Shown in pieces: positions 55,941 through 64,000 of a DNA stretch of 64,000 bases (the stretch's first letter is position 1; each line of letters opens with the position of its first letter). The stretch spans positions 163,737 to 227,736 of the forward strand of contig KL197730.1 in NCBI GenBank assembly GCA_000697665.1, read 5' to 3'. The notes below the pieces were generated by a model, which worked only from the letters and a program-made list of their open reading frames with translations, was not told the origin of the DNA and ran no database searches. The position numbers and the translations under genes were made by a program. Origin of the DNA: Jaapia argillacea MUCL 33604 (Eukaryota; Basidiomycota; Agaricomycetes; Jaapiales; Jaapiaceae).

Positions 55941-57323
55941 CTACCTGGCCCCACCAACAAACACAGCCATCCAACCCCAAAGCGCCTGGACCAAAAGCTG
56001 AACCAACCAAGCAGGGTCGGCAGCGATTGGCAACACACGAGAATTGATCCTCCTCTCCCCACTTCCTGTGCTAGGTGGCATTTGCATAGCATAGCTAGGC
56101 GGCATGCCTCCTGGAACATTCAAGTCCAACGTAGACGCGGAAGCGGAAGCGAGGGTAGCCCAAGCAGGTGCTGGAGAAGCCGAAGCCGATGAGGGGATTT
56201 CACGCATTTGGAGGGGTCGGCGGGTTGGGGTCGAGTAAGGTGATGAGGAAGCGGAGGAAGGAAGGCGGTGCAGCTCGGGATCGGGGAAGTATTGGGATTG
56301 TCGAGGTGTAAGAGATGGAGTTGAATGCTCGTCGTCCTCTGCATCGGTGAACTTCTCGTTGAGATCTTCATCTCCGCTGTCGGACGAGTAATCTGGAGGT
56401 GGTGGATCGTCAAAGTTAATGAGATCAACACCGCCCTCCTCGTTCAAGGCTTCAACAGCAGGTTCTCCTGCTTCCGACACGACCACACCAGCAATCAACC
56501 CTTTCTCCTTCATCGAGACACCCCGTCTTGTTCGTGGGCCTCCAACGCTATTCCCTCCGTCACCCAACCCTTTCTCAACTGAGCCTAATACCTCCCAAGC
56601 CCTCGCATCTTTAGCAATCCATCCTCGTACCCAGCTACTCGCGTACAATCCGAGAGCGACGCAACCGAAAGTCAAGAAAGCGGCAATGACACTCAGATAA
56701 GCGAGAAGGAGTGGTGGTGGTTCCGAAAGAATTTTCGAGAAGGCGGATTGGAGGTCGGTCGTAGGTTCGGGTAAGGTACCTTCTTCGTCGGCCTTCTCCT
56801 GCGCCCCTAAACTCTCTTCGCCATCGCCAACAGTCAACTCCGCTTCTAATTCTTCTAAGGGCCTTTCGCCACCATCAAGGTCATCCAGTTTCCCTCCGAG
56901 AACTTCATACAACTTTCTCTCCTCTCCGTCCTGGATGGGGACGATCGCCTTTATGGCATCGATATCGAGGGCTTGAATTTGGGAAATAAAAGCTTGCTGT
57001 TCCGAGGGTGAAGTTAAATGAACTCTAATGTCTTCGTCGGGTGTCGGGAGGCCACTGGATGCACTGGTCAACACCTTTTCGAGGAGGAAAAAGTTGTGAG
57101 AAACACACCCTGTGCGGGATTGGAAATACGCATGTACGGCATCTTGAACCTCCGCATCTTGTTTCGATATACTATTAAGCATCAAGATCAATATTGACAA
57201 CGGATATAGACCAGATTCAACGCATTGTACGCACATGTCTGATTGAGAAGATTCTGGCAAGATTGGACGCGCTGTAACGACCAGCGCGAGGAACGAGAAG
57301 GAGGCCAAGACAGTCCAAGTCAT
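55941..57323 (-). CDS. Hypothetical secretory-pathway single-pass membrane protein
   Basis: Minus-strand exons 57235-57323 and 55941-57171 close to 439 residues. The start at 57323 gives a clear signal peptide (MTWTVLASFSFLALVVTARP); an in-frame Met 24 nt upstream is less suitable. Residues of about 30-190 form an acidic lumenal part (LEELEAELTVGDGEESLGAQ). One membrane helix follows (LLLAYLSVIAAFLTFGCVAL, then YASSWVRGW), then a disordered Pro/Ser/Asp-rich tail with PPPPDYSSDSGDEDLNEKF and Thr-Pro sites. The C-terminus ends in a hydrophobic stretch (LVQLLVQALWGWMAVFVGG). Family not recognised. Confidence 0.75.
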   Translation of the reverse strand: MTWTVLASFSFLALVVTARPILPESSQSDMCVQCVESGLYPLSILILMLNSISKQDAEVQDAVHAYFQSRTGCVSHNFFLLEKVLTSASSGLPTPDEDIRVHLTSPSEQQAFISQIQALDIDAIKAIVPIQDGEERKLYEVLGGKLDDLDGGERPLEELEAELTVGDGEESLGAQEKADEEGTLPEPTTDLQSAFSKILSEPPPLLLAYLSVIAAFLTFGCVALGLYASSWVRGWIAKDARAWEVLGSVEKGLGDGGNSVGGPRTRRGVSMKEKGLIAGVVVSEAGEPAVEALNEEGGVDLINFDDPPPPDYSSDSGDEDLNEKFTDAEDDEHSTPSLTPRQSQYFPDPELHRLPSSASSSPYSTPTRRPLQMREIPSSASASPAPAWATLASASASTLDLNVPGGMPPSYAMQMPPSTGSGERRINSRVLPIAADPAWLVQLLVQALWGWMAVFVGGAR

Positions 57324-58212
57324 ATTGTAGACCAGTATAATCAGCACGAGCCTTCAAACAATCGCTGGGACTGCGAGGCAAACGATTACGGGGGGAGCGA
57401 CACTTGGTCGTCTGAGGTGGGACGGGGCGGAGCAAATAGTGCCATGTCGCCACAGAAGCCTCGAGGTTACCACGAGCGCAACGCCGAAGTCACGCGTTCG
57501 AACCTCTCCCGAACTCTGACTTCCACACGCTTTTCCGGTATGCCAGCTGCCAGTAATGGTCAAAATACTTGGAGGACCTGCATATATGCTGGCTTCATTC
57601 CTCCATATGTGTACGGTTGTCTTATCTCTGAACTATGCTGCCCAGGCTGGTGGATTTGTCGGAGCGCCCCCATCACCCACCGATCCATCATTGCGTTGAA
57701 GGTTCACATGGCTGGCCTGATTCTACCGAGGTTGATTCGCCTCAACGTATCGACGAGGAGCGCCTGCTCACCTGTCGGGTCGCCCAAGCCAAAGTGGCGG
57801 CCTGTGACTACTCATCTATTTTGTCCCAAGCGTTGGCGTTCAGCAATCGCTGAGCCAGGAGTTGGACATTCAACTGCTTCAGTTACCACCTGATTTCGGT
57901 CGTCTCTGATTTCGATGATCGCCCCCCGAAATTCTTTTCTACCGGTCTAAGTGATACAACCTTCACCACGTGCAGATGCAGCGCCTTGGTATTGGTGTCT
58001 GTCCAATGAACGGCTATGGGGAGATAACGCGGCCGGAGGGTCGTTATCCCCGTTGTCTATTTACATCGGGGCTCCGTTACAGACGGTCCGATGGAGGAAA
58101 TCACTCTGCCCTACAGAATATCTTTCTTGATCCGGGTTTTCACCACCTCCTCTGAATGCTGGTATATGAATGGCGAACCCACCCTCATTCTTCCTTGTTG
58201 CCCTCCATCACT
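57324..58212. other. Intergenic between divergent genes
   Basis: The shared upstream region of the membrane-protein gene (minus) and the first tandem P450 (plus). An open frame at 57243-57893 overlaps the start of the membrane protein antisense and has no domain. Confidence 0.4.
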
Positions 58213-60381
58213 ATGGTGCTGACATTAGTTGACGCCTTGCTGGGATTAGCGGGAATATTTCTCCTGAGACAGCTCTTCGCTCGTAAACAACATACCCCTC
58301 TCCCTCCAGGTCCCAAAGGCCTGCCTCTTGTGGGAAATGTGTTGGATATGCCGAAAAAGCAGCCCTGGATTACTTTCAACAAGTGGGGGGAACAATTCGG
58401 CAAGTGGTCACATTCCCTTTTTTCTTTTGCCGCGCATGTGTCTTCGTTTTCTGAAGCTGATGCCAATGTTTCTTATCAGGAGATGTCTTCTACCTCAACC
58501 TTCTCGGTCAACCTATGATCATCCTGAATTCAGCTAAACAAGCAATCAACATTTTGGACAAGAAGAGTTTAATCTACTCTGACCGACCCTCGTTGGAAAT
58601 GTGTAACATGACAGGGTGGAACAAAGGTCTTGGGCTGCTTCCGTATGGAGACGATTTCCGTGAGACGAGGAGGATGTTTCATGGCGTCATGGGAAGTAAG
58701 GCGAGCATGGAGAAGTTGATGCCCATTGTTGAAGAGGAGACGAAGAAGCATTTGATCAGGGTTTTAGAAGACCCCGACGAGGTCGCCCAGTCAATCCGGA
58801 AGTCAGTAGTACTTCAAGTTCTGAGCATCGCCATTTCTCATCAAGTCCATATTTTTTTCTTTAGGACTGCTGGCGCCATCATTTTGCTTATGGCATACGG
58901 GTATAGAGTCAAAGAAGGCAACGACCCATTGGTGGATCTCGTCGATGCTGGTATGGAGGAGTTTGCGATAATGACCTCGCCGGGCGCCTTTCTCGTCGAC
59001 GTATTCCCAATCCGTAAGTATCGCCGGCCCTCTTCTCATTGATTGCATCCCTCTTACCCCGAAATCCAGTCCGCCATGTCCCATCCTGGTTTCCAGGTGC
59101 AGGATTCAAACGACTAGTCGTTGAGTGGAAGAAGACCTGCGCCGATTTGGTCGCACTCCCTTTTCAATATGTTGAAGAACAAATGGTAAGCTCCCATTTT
59201 CTTGAACGTATGTCTTGAAATATGAATTGTTCGGTATCAGGCTGCTGGCTCCGCTACGCCTTCATTCAGCTCAGCTCAACTTGAAAAGGGAAATTTCACT
59301 GAAGAAGAATACGTGGTCGTCAGATGGGCTGCTGCTTCCATGTACGCAGGTAAGGCTTGACCTTCTCTCTTCACGCAATTCCGGTAATCATAAATCGGTA
59401 TTTCAGGCGCTGCAGATACGGTGAGTGGCCAAAACCTCAATATCGTATTGCTCGACGGCTCACATCCCCCCGCAGACGGTGTCAGCATTATACTCGTTCA
59501 TTCTTGCATTGACTCTATTCCCCGAAGTTCGAAAGAGAGCCCAGGATGAGATCGATAAAGTGGTAGGAAATGATCGACTGCCTTCACTCGACGATAGAGA
59601 CGACCTGCCTTACCTCGAGGCTCTCGTCAAGGAGGTTTTCCGATGGAATCCTGTTGCACCTCTTGGTAAAACCGGATGATCCATCGCTTATGCTACTCGA
59701 CTGAACGATGAACAACAGGCTTGCCCCATCGAGTTACCCAAGACGACATTCACGAAAACCATTTCATCCCCAAAGGGTCGATCGTCATTGCTAACATTTG
59801 GTATGTTTGCTCACACATTTCCGCCCGTCGAGGCTGGGATCTTAATCCTTGTTACAGGGCTATCTTGCACGACCCACAGACATATGCCAATCCGATGGAG
59901 TTCAACCCGGAACGTTTCTTGCCTTCACCTGGCCGCGAGGCAGAAGTTGACCCTCGTACATTCTGCTTCGGATTCGGGAGACGGTAAGTTTCCAGCTCAA
60001 CCAATGATAATGTATTGAATCCCACTCTGCAACGAAGCATTTGTCCAGGTAATTTGTGTTTTGTTTGATTCATCAGCCGTTTGTTCAAAAACTTATAATG
60101 GAATGTGCAGGACTGAACCTCGCAGACGCCTCCGTCTTCCTGTCTTGCGCAATGACTCTGGCAGTTTTTAACGTGTCCAAAGCCCTTGACGCCCACGGCA
60201 ATCCAATCGATCCGATCGTCGAGTATACTGACAGCACTGTCAGGTATGTATTTCATACTTTTCTTGTCGACCCCCGAGTCACCATTAACCTCACCTCGCC
60301 TGAAGCCATCCGAAGCCCTTCAAGTGTAGCATTACGCCACGATCGACGAAAGCACAGAGTCTGATTCATTCTGTGGATTAA
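58213..60381 (+). CDS. Cytochrome P450, tandem copy 1, 12 exons
   Basis: Exons: 58213-58399, 58480-58801, 58865-59013, 59070-59185, 59241-59349, 59407-59420, 59476-59665, 59719-59800, 59858-59983, 60038-60048, 60111-60243 and 60306-60381. Phases close to 504 residues. The N-terminal anchor is LVDALLGLAGIFLLRQLFA, followed by the proline hinge [14 protein letters not shown]. Motifs: the I-helix GADTT (split over a 14-nt exon), ExxR as KEVFR, FNPERF, and the haem loop FGFGRRICPG, where the Cys lies in an 11-nt exon. The layout resembles the P450s often annotated as O-methylsterigmatocystin-oxidoreductase-like in Agaricomycetes; the substrate is not known. The first intron starts with GC (GGCAAGT), as in the neighbour copy. 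Confidence 0.93.
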
Positions 60382-61396
60382 GTAGTTGGATGTTCTGTTG
60401 GAGACATCCCGGGGTACACACACTCTCGCCTGATTATAATAAACATACCTTCCTATTCCTTGGACCGATTGTCTATTCTTCAACCTCAGTCAGTTGTCGG
60501 AATCGTAGTAGGGACTCTGAAGATCTGAAGGACGAGGGTAAGTGGCTAGGATTAACTTCGATCGTTGACCGTCACCACTGTGACAGCATCACGTGCCATC
60601 GTTCATCTTTTCGTCTCCTTTCCGACTGCTCCTTTCTCAACCACTGAATGTCACTCGTTTGATTCACTTCTGGGCACACAATCTGGCGAAGTCGGAATAT
60701 CTGATCGACAATAGAACCGACGGAACTTCGAGCTATTCGATAGTACCTAGCGCCAACTATGCGGGGTTCTGATTGGCGCTGAGACCAACAAAATCGCAAT
60801 AAGAATTCAGTCAAGGCATCACGTTGTCAGCGATAGCTCCTGGTTATCTGAGATAACACACGGCTATACGTATGTTTGCACTTCTCTGCCAAGCTTAGCT
60901 TTGGACTTTTCAGCGCCTATTGCGATGGGCGCTCTTTTGCGTATTCTTTCTATACACAGCACCTCCATCATGTGAACTGGTTGAACAGGAACGTCCAAAC
61001 AGATGCCACGGTTCCTGCTTCTGGATACTTCGGTATCTCATTATCTGCACGTTCCCTTTGAGGGCAGTGATACGGCACTGGTGAATCTGTTGCAACCTCT
61101 GGCCCTGGGACCCCCACATTTCATCATCAATGCCGAGTATCCCCACCGCTTTCATTAGCGCATATCAATTAGTGAAGTATGTCCTCACCTCTACTTTTGC
61201 CCGGGGGGGTTAAATGATATTCGTTTCGCCGTTATCATTGGCAGAAGAGGACCCCATATTGTGGATAAATTCCTTCTCTTCCGCCACTATATCACCACGT
61301 TCCGAATCTGTTTTTTATCTCGTCCGTCTTTGCTCCACCATATTTAAACCAGAGTCTTGCCATATTCTTCCTCCTCCCCTCTTCAAGTTTACCACA
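60382..61396. other. Intergenic between the tandem P450s
   Basis: No gene was seen. TATTTAAA at 61341-61348, about 50 nt before the next start codon, is a possible TATA element. Confidence 0.45.
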
Positions 61397-63539
61397 ATGC
61401 AGCCAACTACACTCGACATCCTCATGGGATTAGCTGGGATATTCCTTGTAAACCGACTAATCTCTAGCAAGGGGCGTCCGCCATTACCTCCTGGTCCCAA
61501 GGGTCTCCCTGTCATCGGGAATGTGTTTGATATGCCCAAACGGCAGTTCTGGTCGGCCTTCAAAAGCTGGGGGGAGAAATATGGCAAGTCCCCAATCCTC
61601 TATCTACGCCTCAGTTTCGAACGGATCTGAGATATTGATCTGACCGTAGGGGATATTGTCTACGTCAACCTGCTCGGTCAGCCCATGATTATCGTGAACT
61701 CTGCCAAGCAAGCGATAAGTATGCTTGACAAGAAAAGCTCGATTTATTCGGATAGACCATCGCTGGAGATGTGTAATATGACGGCCTGGAATGAGATCCT
61801 CGGAATGTTGCCTTACGGGGACCGATTACGCGAGACTAGGAGGATGCTCCATGGTGTAATGGGGAGTAAGGCGAGTGTGGAGGGTTTATATCCGATAATT
61901 GAAGAGGAGTCGAAGAAGTACTTGACCAAGGTGTTGGATGATCCCGACGAAGTAGCGTCCTCGATTCGACAGTCTGTGTCCTTTCCCTTTCCCTTTCCCC
62001 CAAGTTTCGCAGTTGGTTGATCGATCCTTCAACTTGACAGAACTGCGGGAGCCATCATTCTGCGGATTGCGTACGACTATCACGTCAAGGAGGTGAACGA
62101 CCCATTCGTCGAGCTCGTGGACAAAGCTATCCAGGAGTTTTCCATCATAACCACCCCAAATGCATATCTTGTTAACGTATTTCCTATTCGTAAGTATCAT
62201 AATGACCCTTTAAACTCCTTCGATTCTTACTAGTTTTGCTCCAGTACGATATATCCCTTCCTGGTTTCCGGGCGCGGGCTTCAAGCGGACGGCAACTGCA
62301 TACAAGCAGACTTGTACGGATATGGCAACACTCCCTCTGCGATACGTTGAGGACCAAATGGTATCTTCTTGACTTTTTTTTTCTTGCATCTGAATGTTCT
62401 CATTGTCATGAAGGCGGCTGGGAATGCTTCTCCTTCCTTCAGCTCCGCTCAGCTAGCTAGACAGCTAACGGATGAACAATATATAACAATGAAGTGGGCG
62501 GCAGCTTCGTTATATGGAGGTAAGTTGTATCTCTGTTCAACGAGATAATCGGACCTTATGCATCGGAATGTCCAGGTGGTGCTGATACCGTGAGCCTAGT
62601 CGAACTGTTGGCACGGGAGCATATCACTTACCCGTGCCTTTTAGACGGTTTCATCCCTCCACTCCTTCCTTCTCGCCATGACTTTATTCCCAGAAGTCCA
62701 ACAGAAAGCGCGCTCGGAGATCGACACAGTTGTAGGCAACGATCGGCTACCGTCCCTTGCTGATCGAGAGCACTTGCCGTATATCGATGCTCTTGTCAAG
62801 GAAGTCCTTCGCTGGCATCCGGTCGCTCCTCTTGGTGGGAATTCTCCCTTTCTGATCGCAAATGTTCTCTGATCTGGATATGGCAGGTTTGCCCCATAGG
62901 GTGGTGAAAGACGACGTTCACGAGGGCTACTTCATCCCGAAAGGCTCTATGGTCATTGCAAACATATGGTTTGTGTTCGTCTTGGTCTATGAGTTAGTTG
63001 AAAAGTAAAGGTGACTTCAGGGGTATCCTACACGATCATCAGGTTTACGCCAATCCGATGGACTTCAATCCCGATCGTTTCTTGTCTGCACCAGGACACG
63101 ATGCTGAGGTTGACCCCCGCTCCTTCTGCTTTGGATTCGGAAGGCGGTACGTCCGTGTGGAGATTAATCTCAGGTGCACGTACTGACGCGAACATTGTCT
63201 GGAGGATTTGTCCAGGTTGGCATAATTTGCATCCGTTGACTGTTCACAGACTCAAAAGGGGATTCTTAGGTCTGAAACTAGCTGACGCGTCTGTCTTCCT
63301 CTCTTGCGCGATGACTCTCGCCGTATACGACATCTCCAAGGCGATTGATGTCAATGGCTCTCCCATTTGCCCAATCGTAGATTTTACCGATGCTACCGTT
63401 AGGTGCAGATCTCGTGCCTCCCGCAATTGTATTGTTACTGATATAACCTCCGCGCGGTACCAGCCATCCAAAACCCTTCAAGTACACCATAAAACCGAGA
63501 TCCGCGAAGGCTGAAGCTTTGATACGATCCGACTCTTGA
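61397..63539 (+). CDS. Cytochrome P450, tandem copy 2, 12 exons
   Basis: Exons: 61397-61583, 61650-61971, 62041-62189, 62245-62360, 62414-62519, 62576-62589, 62645-62834, 62887-62968, 63021-63146, 63205-63215, 63270-63402 and 63464-63539. Phases close to 503 residues. Eleven exons have exactly the same length as in the copy at 58213; only exon 5 differs, by three bases. Motifs: anchor [16 protein letters not shown], hinge [15 protein letters not shown]-helix GADTT, KEVLR (ExxR), FNPDRF and FGFGRRICPG. The first intron again starts with GC. A tandem duplication with substantial divergence, so the two enzymes may act on different substrates or steps. Confidence 0.93.
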
Positions 63540-64000
63540 GGGACGCTCTTCTTCCTTATGCCGCTGGCTTCTTGTACTTATGGTTGTGATCGTGACTTCT
63601 CTGTCGTTTCTGTGCGCCAAATGTCAGTCCAACTAGGATGACGAGATAACGGAGCAAAGTTCAACTTGACTTCCGGAGATTAGCTGGTCGTAACAACCAG
63701 TCACCGGTCAAGCCAGCTGACAGCCTGCAGCATGAGATGAAGTCGCTCTTCGCTTGTAACCTTAACTTTCGGCGCCGCTTCTTCCGCCGTGCACATTCAA
63801 GCTCTTGGCAGACTAACACCTATTGGCTCTTCTATATCTTCGCCGTCATACCCTATCGTAGTTTCATCCCTGGAGTCAATGGATGAACACGATGCGACGA
63901 CTCAGATATCATACCTGACAATCCACCTGCTGTTTCAATCAATTCAACCATACTTCCTGCCCAGTGAAACTCCACAATTAATACTTATATGAAACCGAAG
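63540..64000. other. Intergenic at window end
   Basis: No supported gene. A short open frame at 63789-63992 reaches near the window edge without recognisable content. Confidence 0.4.

Noticed and set aside
57243-57893. 216-codon plus-strand frame
   Set aside because: It overlaps the signal-peptide exon of the minus-strand membrane protein and shows no family features.

Overview
The window comes from a filamentous basidiomycete, most likely an Agaricomycete. Genes are packed closely on both strands and are split by many short introns (about 50-65 nt, mostly GT-AG with a few GC-AG). The protein families fit this: several cytochrome P450s, an expanded F-box-like family, a DUF6593 protein, a protein-kinase-like gene, a CAX-type calcium/proton exchanger and a giant HSP90-like-ATPase (DUF3684) protein. 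No operons, CRISPR arrays or bacterial features are present, and I saw no reverse transcriptase or LTR element.

Layout. 1-477: 3' end of a P450. 789-2346: a Tc1/mariner-type element with perfect 28-bp end repeats and a dead transposase. 2403-3660: kinase-like gene. 4724-8007: two genes for Ser-rich proteins, one with an N-terminal membrane segment. 8497-11427: two F-box-like genes on the minus strand, the first stopped by an in-frame TGA. 11598-12640: a two-helix membrane protein. 13121-16157: a 22-exon calcium/proton exchanger. 16778-23562: a 28-exon, 1,757-residue DUF3684 protein. 23891-25077: third F-box-like gene. 25750-26075: short secreted peptide gene. 28315-28499: possible small secreted peptide gene. 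28700-37550: a segmental duplication carrying a fourth F-box-like gene and its damaged copy, split by a 4.15-kb hAT transposon. 38184-38856: DUF6593 gene. 39645-39717: initiator tRNA-Met. 40106-41381: possible F-box/LRR gene. 41532-43982: complete 14-exon P450. 44340-55270: a large inverted repeat. 55941-57323: single-pass membrane protein. 58213-63539: two tandem 12-exon P450s.

The most unusual content is the inverted repeat. Each arm carries one copy of a secreted protein made of a signal peptide, a 35-nt mini-exon and a long array of 17-18-residue repeats, each ending in Thr-Arg-Arg. This is the architecture of fungal Kex2-processed repeat precursors, which are cut at dibasic sites to release many similar peptides. 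A third, repeat-poor relative at 25750-26075 has the same exon layout and a Lys-Arg site at the matching place, and all three genes have the same TATATAAAG box about 60-65 nt upstream of the start codon. The right-arm array is interrupted by a 691-base assembly gap.

Most exon models were built by hand from splice consensus, reading phase and family conservation. Where every phase closes (exchanger, DUF3684 protein, three P450s, DUF6593, secreted repeat genes) I am confident. Family names rest on remembered motifs, not on a search.
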